A DNA stretch of 23,311 nucleotides from Ophiocordyceps camponoti-saundersi (nom. inval.) (GCA_003339415.1 PDHQ01000355.1:1-23311), one strand, 5' to 3'. Counted from the first letter of the stretch, positions 1 to 9,185 are shown. The notes: generated by a model from the letters alone, not told the origin. Numbers and translations: made by a program.

Positions 1-126
1 TATTTTTTATTTTTTTTACTTTTCTTAACTTTTTATAAGAGTAATTATACTTAAAAACCTTTTTATATTACTTACCTTTTTCTTTCTTTTATTTAAAATA
101 TTAAATAATTATATTTTAAAAAAAAA
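1..126. other. AT-rich sequence without recognisable coding content
   Basis: This edge segment is almost pure A/T with a few C and G and contains no CpA or TpG dinucleotide by eye, like the decayed transposon further right. It may belong to the same or another RIP-mutated element, but no domain could be read in it. Confidence 0.5.
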
Positions 127-293
127 TCATAAAAATTATAAACTCGTGATTTAAATTATCTCTAAAAAAATCACTTATAAGTGATTTTTTCACGCTAGTA
201 ATTTAAATTATAAAAAATCACTTACTAAGCAAAAATCGGTGATTTAAATCACGAAAAATCATATCACTTATAAGTGATTTTTTAACCCCGTGA
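127..293. repeat. Cluster of short palindromes (TCAC...GTGA type)
   Basis: The 14-mer TCACTTATAAGTGA, a perfect palindrome, occurs at 171-184 and again at 264-277. The first copy extends through A and T runs to a perfect 26-bp palindrome at 165-190. A second palindrome, GTGATTTAAATCAC, lies at 239-252, and a half copy (GTGATTTAAATTA) starts near 146. Nearly all CpA/TpG here are in the TCA/TGA context, which is absent from the adjoining 301-3043. The segment sits exactly where the copia integrase is cut off. It could be a small inverted-repeat element or remnant; no coding potential or target-site duplication was identified. Confidence 0.55.
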
Positions 294-301
294 TTTTTTT
301 C

Positions 302-2830
302 GAACCCTAAATAAAGCCGAAAGAGAAAATTATAAAGTTAGAGAAAATAGCTCCTTAAGCTTAGAAGGGCAATCTCGTTAGTATTAAGGGCCTATATAGC
401 TATATCTTTAAGATATAGCTTCCTAATTAAGGAATTATTATTTAAGCACGAGATATACGCTTTATTAATTATGCCGGGGCTCTTACTATTAAAGAGGACC
501 TATTAATTAAATTTAAAGCTTATTTAGAAGAAAAAGATAAAATTATCGAATTTAAACTTATTATTCTTCCTTATAAGGAGAAAGAGAAAACTTCCTATAG
601 CTAAACTAGTAATATTAATATTTTATAGTTTTCTAATATATTAAATATTAAAAAATAATCGAGGAAATATCTAATTACTATAGCTAGATTATTAGATACG
701 TTAAATTTAAATATTTAAGAGGAATTTATAAGGTTATTAAAAAAGCGTTTTAAAACGCCCGAAGGAAACTCTTCGTACCTTCTCTTACCGAATCCTACGC
801 CTTATCGAAGTAAAAAGGCACCGCGCCCGTTTTTTAAAAGGAATACGCTTCTTTAATTAATTAAGAAAATTAATAAAAAGGTATAATTACTACTAATAGC
901 GCTTATAACTTTAAATCTTCTTAGTAGCTAAGTTTATAATACTAATAATTATAATAATCCTAATAAATTAGCTAGTAATTTATAGAACTTTTAGCCGACT
1001 AACCTAATACTTAAAGAATAACCTTTTTAATATTTATATAAGCGTAAAGCGTTAACCCTATTTTCTACCTTAATAAAATTAATATAATAACGCTATAAGT
1101 ATTATTTAATAGAGGAGATTTATAGTACCGAGCTAATAAGATATTTAAAGAGGCTTATATAGGCTAATTTAGCTAATATTCTTAAACCCTCTTCGCTATA
1201 TATTTCCTTCGCCGATAAGGATAAATATATTAATTAGGCGCTTATAATAATTCTCTTAGCTTTAGCTACGAAAACCTTTATAAGTTATACCTTAAGTAAT
1301 TATTATATTATAAAAAAGCTACTTAAATTTAATAAATATTAGGTACTTACGATAAAAAAAGAACTTAATAAGCTATATTAAAAAGGCGCTTAGGAGCTTA
1401 TTCCTAAGCTTTATAATATTAAAACTTTTCTAAGGTATTAAGTATTTATAGAGAAGCTAATTAAAAGCGTAAATCTAATAGCGAAAGCCTGCTAAGTTAT
1501 TCGCGAAGATTACGATCTTATAGATTAACTTATCGAGGACCTATATATTATTATAGCGTATTAATTATCCGTACGGATCTTCCTTACCCTTATTATAATA
1601 TAAAACTTTAAATAAGTAAAGTTTAATATTATAAATACCTTTATTAACGCTAAATTAGATAAAAATATCTTTATCGAATAACTTTATAGCTTTAAAGATA
1701 AGTTAGGCTACGTTTACTAACTAAAAAAGGCCCTTTATAGCTATTAAGCCTCGCCGCGCTAGTAGTTTAAATATATAGCTAAAGATCTAATTAGTTACGG
1801 ATTTAAATAACTTAACTCCGAGTTATATTTTTATCGCTATGCCGATAATAGCCTCCTTATTCTTTATATAAACGATATCCTCCTTACTATACCGATATAA
1901 GTATAAATTAATAATAAAGCTATAATTCTTAACGAATTATATAAGGTTAAATACCTTAGTAAACCTTAAGAATTCCTTAGCTTAGAGTTTAATTATAACT
2001 ATTAGGCCCGAACTATTCGAGTATATTAAACCTCCTTTACTTATAAGATTCTTAAGCTATTTAATACCGATAATTTAAAGCTTACGAAAACGCCGTAGCT
2101 AACGAAGTATATAATTCCTTATAATTAGAAAAAGGCTAAGATTAGGATAAAAGCTATAATATAATAAAAATAAATAGGTAGCTTAAATTAGCTAGCTTTA
2201 AATATAAGGCCTAATATTACGTATAGCGTTAAGAAGCTATTAGAAATAAATTCTTATCTAACTTACGCTTATCTAACTACGATAAAATACCTTTTCCGCT
2301 ATTTACGTAATACGCTATTTTTTAATATTATATTTAGAGGAGCGGTATATAATAAGGATTTTTAGCTTTACGTATATTCTAATATATTATTCGCGGATAA
2401 TTAGGTAACCTGCGCCTTAATAGCTAAGTTCGTTATCTTCCTTACTAGTAGCCTTATCGTATAGCGCTTAAAGCGTTAAACTTTTATTACTATAAGTAAT
2501 ATAGAGGCCGAATTTATAGCCTTTACGCCCGCTAAGCTTATAATAATCTAGCTTTCTAATATTATTCGAAACGCTAGCTATAAATAAAAAAAGCCTCTCG
2601 TAATATTTACTAATAGCTAGAACGTAAAGTTAGCTATAATTAACCCGCTTAATAAGGTACGTATTAAGTATATTAATTTACTATATAAATAAATTATCTA
2701 AAAATATTAGATAAGCTTTTTTAATTTATAGTAAATCGGTACGGAAAATATAATTATAAACGGCCTTACGAAGGGTTTATAAGCGAATAAATATTAGTAA
2801 TTTATACGCTAGCTAAATTTAGCTATATTA
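302..2830 (+). pseudogene. Copia pol pseudogene (integrase C-term, RT, RNase H)
   Basis: The frame starting at 302 carries pol throughout. An integrase C-terminal segment ending in ARDIRF lies at about 302-463. The reverse transcriptase runs from about 1340 to 2090: a KKELNKL start, the KGA*ELIP motif, LKKALYSY*ASPR near 1721-1760, and the active-site strand LYINDILLT near 1862-1890, where the family's catalytic YVDD reads YIND. RNase H covers about 2370-2720, with NIEAEFIA near 2500 and an FTNS*N segment near 2606 where copia has FTDSQN. Stops coincide with expected Trp and Gln. Codon phase is identical at 302, 446, 1340, 1862, 2504 and 2603, so no net indel has accumulated. It cannot encode a functional protein. 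Gag and the integrase catalytic core are missing. Confidence 0.85.
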
Positions 2831-2915
2831 AGGAATAGGGGCAGCTCTAGTAGCCTAAATATTAAGAAATAATATTATAATAGTTATTTTTTAGCCTACC
2901 CGGCCTTAGGGGCGG

Positions 2916-3042
2916 TATTATATAATATACCTTATAGTCTAGGCTATGCCTTACTTAGGGCTTAAGCCTAGTTAGGTTAGTATATTAGATATACTAAATT
3001 AGTATAGAGGGGCTACTAGAGTTAGACTTAGCATTAGCAATA
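2916..3042 (+). repeat. Probable 3' LTR of the copia element
   Basis: A purine-rich tract at about 2907-2915 precedes TATTATATAATATACC, which fits an LTR start whose TG has been mutated to TA. The RIP-like composition ends near 3042, just before the first non-GCA CpA at 3044. About 127 bp is short for an LTR, and with no 5' copy in the window the boundaries are inference. Confidence 0.4.
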
Positions 3043-3120
3043 TCACTGCCCGATCTGTGATAGCGTGCGTGCCTCAATATATATAGCATCACGGATCGTC
3101 AAGTGAAGATGGTGATGAAT

Positions 3121-3128
3121 TGACGTCA
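3121..3128. promoter_or_regulatory. Perfect CRE site (TGACGTCA) upstream of the aldo/keto reductase
   Basis: The palindromic octamer TGACGTCA lies 114 bp before the start codon at 3242. A partial copy (ATGACGTCG) lies at about 3191. Such sites bind ATF/CREB-type bZIP regulators, which control stress responses in fungi. Regulation of this gene by such a factor is inferred only from position. Confidence 0.4.
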
Positions 3129-3241
3129 TCGACTACTAATGTAAACAAACAAACGGCAAACCAACCCTACTAACCCTTAATGCATCTTCAATGACGTCGT
3201 CAATCTTCAACCTCTCACAACCCTAAACCACCTCCCCAAAA

Positions 3242-4162
3242 ATGGCGCACCCAAAATCCATCAACGACACCATCCCCGTCGCCTCCTCCCTCAAAGCCCC
3301 CCAGCTAGGCTTCGGCGTATACAAATCCCCCGCCTCAGTATGCGAAACCTCATGCCAGAGCGCGCTATCCAGCGGCTACCGACGCATCGACACGGCGCAG
3401 TTCTACGAGAACGAGGCGGAGGTCGGTGCGGCGGTGCGGAAATCCGGTCTCGGTCGTGACGCCGTGTGGATCACAACTAAGATCCTCGTTCCCGGTGCTA
3501 CGGCTGAGGAGAGCTATCGTCGTTGTGTGGAGAGTGTTGAGAGGTTGGGGGGCGGTCATGTCGATGAGTTTCTCATCCATAGCCCTAATTTAGGGGGTTT
3601 GGAGAAGAGGAGAGAGACGTGGCGCGTGTTGGAGAGGTTATATCAAGAGGGTAAGGCGCGCTGTATCGGTGTCAGTAACTTTGGGATCAAGCATCTGGAG
3701 GAGCTGCGAGCCGAGGCCGTCGTCTGGCCGCCGCACGTCAATCAGATCGAGGTGAGTTTCTGAGGGAGATATGAGGCGAGATGGCATATCTTCCGGGGAT
3801 GAAAAGCGCTGAACATCGTATCCCTACAGCTTCACCCCTGGCTGCAACAACGCGAGACGATAGCCTACTGCCAAAAGCACGGCATAGTCATCGAAGCCTA
3901 CTGTCCCATTGCGCGCAACAGTCGAGCCGACGACAAGGCGGTGGCGTCCGTGGCGGCAAAGCATGGTGTTACGCCGAACCAGGTGCTCGTGCGATGGAGC
4001 TTGCAGAGGGGGTGGGTGCCGTTGCCGAAGAGTGATAGACCGGAGCGGATCAGGGCTAATGCCGACGTGTATGGGTTTGAGCTCGATGCTGAGGACATGG
4101 CTGTTGTTGATGGTCTTGATGAAGGGTCTGCTGGGGCTTTGGTCATGGCTCTTGATGGCTAG
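3242..4162 (+). CDS. Aldo/keto reductase (NADPH-dependent oxidoreductase)
   Basis: Cytosolic NAD(P)H-dependent reductase of the AKR superfamily, reducing aldehydes or ketones; the substrate cannot be told. Two exons, 3242-3751 and 3830-4162, are joined across a 78-nt GT-AG intron with a CTGAAC branch site at 3809-3814, giving 280 residues, a usual length. The catalytic tetrad is visible: Asp50 (RRIDTAQFYENE), Tyr55, Lys80 (ITTKI) and His113 (LIHSPN). GVSNF lies at 143-147, the NQIELHPW strand at 167-174 spans the splice junction, and the C-terminal nucleotide-binding stretch LPKSDRPERIRAN lies at 235-247. Without splicing the frame stops shortly after residue 170. The start is the first ATG after a C/A-rich leader. 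It is the first gene beyond the decayed transposon, about 200 bp from the RIP boundary, yet shows no RIP-like stops. Confidence 0.93.
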
Positions 4163-4572
4163 GTGCCTGCCTAGGTTGATAAGGGGGTTGAGAAAGAGGG
4201 GGTTGTTGAAGATGCAAGTATAAGTGAGGCCATGGCCACTGCGTCTTTGATATGGTCGTCATGGCCTTATCCATAGAAACATGGGAAAAGAATGGGTAAG
4301 AGCGAATAAGTATAAAAGAAAGTGTCAGGCAATAGGAAGGTAGGTTGTCTCTCGTCTCGTCCGTCTCGTCCGTCTCGTCTTTATGTCTTCGCCCCCTTTT
4401 CCCTTGGACGAGAGGCGTGGTCAGTCAACCAACCAACCTCCATACCTCCCTACCTCCCCTACCAACCTACCTATCTATAGCCGCATCCATCATCACGAAG
4501 CAGCATCAATTTCGTCCCCCAGCCAGGACGAATCACTCGTTTATCCACTTCAACCCATCATAACTTACCCCA
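4163..4572. other. Intergenic region with CT-rich leader
   Basis: It holds the 3' end of the reductase transcript and the presumed promoter of the next gene. A short direct repeat of CGTCTCGTC units lies at about 4351-4380, followed by C-rich, pyrimidine-biased sequence with CCAACC/CTACC runs up to the ATG at 4573. No gene was seen. Confidence 0.5.
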
Positions 4573-6837
4573 ATGCCTCACTTCAGAGAAGCGTCCGAGT
4601 CCGGCTCCGACCCGCCACGTTCCCCCCCAGCCGGACCTTCACGGACATCAGAAACGAGTGCACAACCCGCCAGGCGGTTCATCGTTCGGAGCTACCGTGC
4701 TAACCCTCGTACACGCAACGCCCATCCAGCTCCCTCTCAGACGGATCCACCTCCTCCTCAAGCGCGTCCATCGGCCATCAATCGGCTTCCGTCCTCGTTT
4801 GTGCGTGGTGATGTTCAGGTTATTGAAGGGGCTGGAACGAATCCTCTTTCTCGCACCTCCCCCCTGCCCATCACTCGCAGACGTCCAGCTTGGGTGCTCG
4901 GTCAAGGTTCGACGCAGAGGAGCTCTTCGGCGGATGAAGGAGTCGTGCTTCCTTGTGCCTTGTGCTCAGGTACAGGTGAAGCACTTGGACGCCGGAACGG
5001 AGATGGTAATCCAGCCTGTTCGCACCAGCCATCGATATCGCACACAAACGGCGCGAATCAAGTGGCTCGGCCCCGGAGAGTCCGGCCGGAGACTGTGCCG
5101 TGGTTACCTTTGTCGAGGGGGCCGTGGAACGGTGTGGTTCTCATGGCTTTGATACCGGAGCCGAGTCGTTCTCGGTTGCCTTGGGGTCCTTTGTCGGACC
5201 CTCTCATACGGACGGCGATGTGGCAACGGCACCTCAGTAATCGTCACTCGTCGGGTCAACTTGCAAATGGCGTGGGTCAATCGACTCCGTCGCCGCGAGT
5301 GAATGGTCTTCCTACGATTTTGGAGTCTCCAGCAAGTCCTCCGTCGAGCCCTCCGGCAAGTCCTCCAGCACGTCTTCCACCGAGTCCTCTATCACGTCCT
5401 CCAGCGGGTCCTCTATCACTTCCTCCATCGAGCCCTCCGGCAAGTCTCCCGGCAAGTCCCCCGGCAAGCCCTTCAACGAGTCCTCCAGCACGCCCGAGCC
5501 CTCCGTCAAGTCCTCCGGCAAGTTCACTAGTACGTTCTTCAGCGAGTCCTGCATCGAGTCCTCCACATGGTGCATACTCTTCGCCTTATCTTCTTCCGTT
5601 GCCCAGGCTACCGGGAAACGGCAGAGTCAATGGCGCGGTGAACGGCGCGGTGAACGGCGCGGTCAACGACAGAGTCAACGACAGGGCCAACGGCAGAGTC
5701 AACGGCAGAGTCAACGGCGCGGTCAACGGCGCGGTCAACGACAGGGCCAACGGCAGAGTCAACGGCAGAGTCAACGGCGCGGTCAACGGCAGAGTCAACG
5801 ACAGGGCCAACGGCAGAGTCAACGGCAGAGTCAACGGCGCGGTCAACGGCGCGGTCAACGACAGGGCCAACGGCAGAGTCAACGGCAGAGTCAACGGCAG
5901 AGTGAACGACAGTTTGGAGGAGGAGTTGGTGAACCGAATAGTTAACAGCCTAAGAAACGACATTGCGAACGGGGCAAGGAACAGGATGAACGGCGCAGTC
6001 AACGGCCATGTCAACGGCCATGTCAACGGCCATGTCAACGGCGTACGTCCAACGGCCCAGTCACCGCAAGTCAATGGCCGTCGAAGGCGTCCGCCTCATC
6101 TTCAATTCGGCTCTATGCCACCACCTCATGATTCAGATGAAGAAGACCTGGTTCTTGTGTACGATGCTCGTCATCCACATAACGTGGCAACACCATGGTG
6201 GGAAGTGCCTTTGGACGAAGTCGACGCATCAAGTGGCGACGATGAGTTCTCGATTGAGTTCCGAAATGCGCCTCCGCATCTGCGTCCTCCGCGGATGCGT
6301 CCTGCGCGTTTGATTCCTCCGCATTCGATTCCTCCGCATCTGCGTCCTGCGCATTTGCTTCCTGCGTATTATCAACCTCCGCATCTGCGTGACGAGACTC
6401 GGCGTGACGAAACTCGGCGTGATGAGACTCGGCGTGGTGTATCTCTGCCTCCTCGATCGCCCCAGTTACAGGCCAACTCGGATGGTCCAGCTTCAGGTCG
6501 CAGTCCAACGCGTCGAACTCGATCTGCGCCACATCAGACGTCACGGATTCCGAGACCGAGTACCAACGGGCACGTGAATGGTGATCACAATGGGCAACCG
6601 AATGGTAACCATAGTGGGCAACTGAATGGTAACCACGCTGGGCATCCGAATGGTAACCATGCTCGGCACTTGAATGGCAACCATACCGGGCAACGCAGGG
6701 GTGCTTCACGGCGTCGTCATCATGGCTCTACTTCTAGCAGATCTCGAGCAGACTCTTCGCGGAGGTCGATGGCGACGAATGGTTACCGGACACAGGGGGA
6801 TAGCACTGACGACGGCGACGACGAACTGGGGGGTTAG
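4573..6837 (+). CDS. Hypothetical low-complexity repeat protein (Pro/Ser-rich, N-G-x-V repeats)
   Basis: An uninterrupted 754-codon frame; no known family recognised. In order: a Ser/Pro/Arg-rich N-terminus with one CALC...C segment (about residues 128-150); a Pro-Ser-Ala tract (about 250-335) of SPPASPP-type repeats; 24 copies of a four-residue G-R/A-V/A-N repeat (about 349-445); NGHVN repeats (about 476-490); an acidic patch with DSDEEDLVLVYD; PPHLRP-type repeats and three DETRR copies (about 575-615); then NGNHxGxxN repeats (about 670-706) and an Arg/Ser-rich end. There is no clear signal peptide or membrane segment. Composition suggests a disordered, possibly scaffold or nucleic-acid-binding protein; this is speculation. 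The frame closes at TAG directly after a run of six G, and a neighbouring frame continues with plausible coding sequence. Antisense frames are also open because of the repeats, so coding status rests on length alone. Confidence 0.5.
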   Translation: MPHFREASESGSDPPRSPPAGPSRTSETSAQPARRFIVRSYRANPRTRNAHPAPSQTDPPPPQARPSAINRLPSSFVRGDVQVIEGAGTNPLSRTSPLPITRRRPAWVLGQGSTQRSSSADEGVVLPCALCSGTGEALGRRNGDGNPACSHQPSISHTNGANQVARPRRVRPETVPWLPLSRGPWNGVVLMALIPEPSRSRLPWGPLSDPLIRTAMWQRHLSNRHSSGQLANGVGQSTPSPRVNGLPTILESPASPPSSPPASPPARLPPSPLSRPPAGPLSLPPSSPPASLPASPPASPSTSPPARPSPPSSPPASSLVRSSASPASSPPHGAYSSPYLLPLPRLPGNGRVNGAVNGAVNGAVNDRVNDRANGRVNGRVNGAVNGAVNDRANGRVNGRVNGAVNGRVNDRANGRVNGRVNGAVNGAVNDRANGRVNGRVNGRVNDSLEEELVNRIVNSLRNDIANGARNRMNGAVNGHVNGHVNGHVNGVRPTAQSPQVNGRRRRPPHLQFGSMPPPHDSDEEDLVLVYDARHPHNVATPWWEVPLDEVDASSGDDEFSIEFRNAPPHLRPPRMRPARLIPPHSIPPHLRPAHLLPAYYQPPHLRDETRRDETRRDETRRGVSLPPRSPQLQANSDGPASGRSPTRRTRSAPHQTSRIPRPSTNGHVNGDHNGQPNGNHSGQLNGNHAGHPNGNHARHLNGNHTGQRRGASRRRHHGSTSSRSRADSSRRSMATNGYRTQGDSTDDGDDELGG
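5617..5909 (+). repeat. Coding minisatellite: 12-bp units in a 60-bp higher-order repeat
   Basis: About 24 tandem 12-bp units of the form GGC-AGA/GCG-GTC-AAC encode G-R/A-V-N, with a GAC-variant unit reading D-R-A/V-N. From about 5692 the units are arranged in a 60-bp superrepeat (GRVN GRVN GAVN GAVN DRAN), nearly identical three times, so the superrepeat spread more recently than the unit. The 12-bp and 60-bp periods keep the frame. Confidence 0.9.
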
Positions 6838-7099
6838 AGAAGATGTGATGCTTACGAACCACGACTTATCGGAATCTCACCGGTCAGATACCGACAGCGA
6901 TGTTTCTATGGTTTCCAATTTTTATATCGATGAGTCTAACCCCGGCTCAGAACAAGACGGTTCACCGGAGCGCTATCTCTTAGAAGAGGGACATATGAGT
7001 TCTTTGCTTTGCGAGAGGGGGCCTCGAAAGGGGTCTTGGACAGGGGGGGGGCTTGAAAGGTGGTTAGTTGGAAACAGCGTAATAGAAGCAATGAGTTAG
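6838..7099 (+). other. Possible frameshifted continuation of the repeat protein
   Basis: After the stop at 6835-6837, the next plus frame (codons in phase with 6674) reads on to a TAG at 7097-7099. It has a Ser/Asp/Glu-rich composition (SESHRSDTDSDVSMVSNF and similar) that looks like protein. Losing one G from the run at 6828-6833 would join the two frames. It may instead be the 3' untranslated region. A second G run (eight G, about 7041-7050) adds to the doubt over base accuracy here. Confidence 0.35.
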
Positions 7100-7371
7100 C
7101 GAGAATCAAGTCTGCTCTGGAAGAGAGCTACTAGCTATTCGTTGTTCTCCGTAAGCGGATAGATGAATAAACGGGTAAAAGTCGAAAGTGAAGCTATCGC
7201 GACACAGTAATCTCACAGTGCGTGACCAAGTTCCGTGCATCAACCTCTCACGATGATCCTTTATCCATCCGAGGCTTACCCGTCCCAACATCAACCTCCG
7301 TAACCAGCCAGCCTCAGCCAGCCTCTTGCCTTCGCTTCTCCATTCCCTTTTCCCTTATCCCCAACTCGGCC
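7100..7371. other. Promoter/leader of MDM10
   Basis: This spacer includes C-rich leader sequence (7260-7370) before the MDM10 start. The frame is open upstream of that ATG but contains no ATG matching the conserved N-terminus, so it is read as 5' untranslated. Nothing else was seen. Confidence 0.45.
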
Positions 7372-8687
7372 ATGCGAGAGTTCATGGATCTCGTCCACGG
7401 CGCGTTCTACGAGGCCACCGGATGGAGGCGTGACAATTCGTACGCCGCCCTCAACGCTACGCCGGACGGTGCGAAGCGACCCTCCCATTTACAACCAAGG
7501 CGGACAAGGAAGAAGAACTGACGGCAGGTGTTACAGCGCTGCTCGACTTTGCGACACCTCGCGGTCTTCGACTTACGCTTTCGTCGCTGGCGACGAGTAA
7601 TTTCGCGTCGTCGTATCAGCTCGGCTCCGTCGGCGTCGTCGACGGTTCCATCGCCTACCTCTTCTCTTCCGTGCCGCTACGGCTGGACCTAGCCTGCGCT
7701 GCGTCCCTCCGACGACTTTTACGAGCGTATCGTCCACTCGAACCTGTCGCTCCTACTTGTTGGTCGGCGTCTTCTTCATCTTTCCGTTCCTCTTCGCTTC
7801 TCTACGGCCGGTTATATCTTCCCCAGTCGCGGCTTGAGGCCCTTGCTGTGAGACGGGTTTCGCCCGCTCTTCAGCTTCAGCTTAGCGCTGTGTCGGACCA
7901 GGCGCTGCGTGATGGCGGAACGGTGCTCGCTCTGGCTCAGTATGACGTCGGGCGGTATTCCTTTGATGGGATCGGCTCTACCGACGGTGGCTTGCTGGGC
8001 TTGCGCGGTGTCTACAACTTTGGCGATGATGAGCTCGTGACGACGCCGACGCAACAGCGTTCGCAACCGACCGAGCGAGAACGCATATACGGCCGCTTTA
8101 GCACGGGGGCCGAAATCTACTACGGCACCCTCAATAAGTCGGGCGGTATTAGCATCGGCTCACGCTTTGCTACGCTGCCGTCTTATCGCGGCACGCCTCT
8201 GTCTGCGACGCTGACAATCAACCCGCTCATGGGCAACGTATCAGCCAGCTACGCAGTAGGCGCGGGCGAGAATTGCAGTCTGGCTACGAGAATGGAGTTT
8301 AACGTCTTTAGCTACGAGAGCGCATGGGCCGTGGGGATGGAATTATGGCGCAAGCCCTTCCGACGACGTACCTCGTTCGGGGACGACGACGATGACGACG
8401 ATGACGGTGATGATGACGACGATAGTGACAATCTCTTGAAGGTCAGACCAAAATTACCCCCGGAACGAAGCTGGCAGGCAAAGCTGGCATGGAAGTTGGA
8501 CGAAGACGATCAACGGCAGCGTCTCGGCGGGGTATTAAAAGCCCGACTGGATCAAAAGCTTCGCATCGGCCTCTTGTGGGAGGGAAGACTGAAGTCCCTC
8601 CTCTTCAGCCTGGGCAGCGGCATCGACCTCGGCAAGCTTGACAGACCATTTCGCACACTCGGATTAGAGGTGCAATTTTCCTCGTGA
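7372..8687 (+). CDS. mdm10: Mitochondrial distribution and morphology protein 10 (Mdm10)
   Basis: Mitochondrial outer-membrane beta-barrel. With Mmm1, Mdm12 and Mdm34 it forms the ERMES ER-mitochondria tether, and it also acts with the SAM complex in barrel assembly. Exon 1 (7372-7468) encodes the conserved start MREFMD..AFYEATGW..DNSYAALNATPD. A 59-nt GT-AG intron (7469-7527, CTGAC just before the acceptor) splits a Gly codon. Exon 2 (7528-8687) continues TALLDFATPRGLRLTLSSL and SYQLGSVGVVDGSIAYLFSSVPL. The C-terminus DRPFRTLGLEVQFSS is the typical barrel-ending strand. The product is 418 residues, near the family's usual size. An acidic run of about 15 Asp residues (about 318-333) lies in a region expected to be a loop. 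Without splicing the frame stops 49 codons after the start, so a naive gene call would lose the N-terminus. Confidence 0.95.
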
Positions 8688-8974
8688 GAAAGTCGTGAGG
8701 GAAAAGGGATAAAAGATGGTTTTTTTTTTTTTGCCTTTACGAAGGGCCGTTCGTCCGTATATATTCTGGATGTGATGATGAACGGGCTCTTTATCCGGTT
8801 GCGGGAAGTCGAGCCGATGCCCGGTCGAACTAATCGGGGCAAGGGGAGAAAAAGGGAAGGGATGAATTGGGGGAGGAGGAGGAGAAAGAGAGGTGGTGCC
8901 GAGCGAGCGAGTCGGCGAAATAGTCTTTGGGTCCGGTTGTTTGAGTCGGAGGCCGCTTTCGGCCTCTTTCTCTT

Positions 8975-9005
8975 GAGGAGAGGAGAGGAGAGGAGAGGAG
9001 GAGAA
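8975..9005. repeat. (GGAGA)n microsatellite
   Basis: Five to six tandem copies of GGAGA, continuing into GGAGAAGAAG. Confidence 0.85.
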
Positions 9006-9034
9006 GAAGCCGAGACTTGTTCGTGCCTAAAGAG

Positions 9035-9060
9035 AGCAGCAGCAGCAGCAGCAGCAGCAG
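9035..9060. repeat. (AGC)n microsatellite
   Basis: About eight tandem AGC triplets in noncoding sequence. Confidence 0.9.
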
Positions 9061-9185
9061 ACTACGGATGCTACCTTGATCCATCCATACACACATACAT
9101 GCCTGCGAGTCTGCTTCTTCAAGCATGCCTTGCATCTGCATCTTTTACTTACTTACCACTTAGGCATTGACTCACTTACCACTTG

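Larger units (their letters stand above)
302..3042 (+). mobile_element. RIP-degraded, 5'-truncated Ty1/copia retrotransposon
   Basis: This is the 3' portion of a copia-type LTR retrotransposon, inactivated by C-to-T and G-to-A changes. By eye, only about 11 CpA/TpG dinucleotides survive in 2.7 kb, while TpA is very abundant; this is the mark of repeat-induced point mutation. In-frame TAG/TAA stand where Trp and Gln codons are expected. Domain order in one frame is integrase C-terminus, linker, reverse transcriptase, RNase H, then a purine-rich tract and an LTR-like end. The integrase-RT-RNase H order identifies Ty1/copia rather than Ty3/gypsy. The element is cut at about 300, inside the integrase. 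The right end, set where the RIP signature stops, is inferred and accurate to perhaps 10 bp. Confidence 0.85.

Noticed and set aside
5586..6709. Antisense open frames of 162 and 198 codons within the repeat protein
   Set aside because: They mirror the sense repeats (Leu-Thr-Leu-Pro strings and His/Tyr repeats). A repeat with no stop on one strand is often open on the other.
7222..7371. Extended N-terminus of Mdm10
   Set aside because: It would need a GTG start and has no match to the family, whereas the ATG at 7372 gives the conserved MREFMD beginning.
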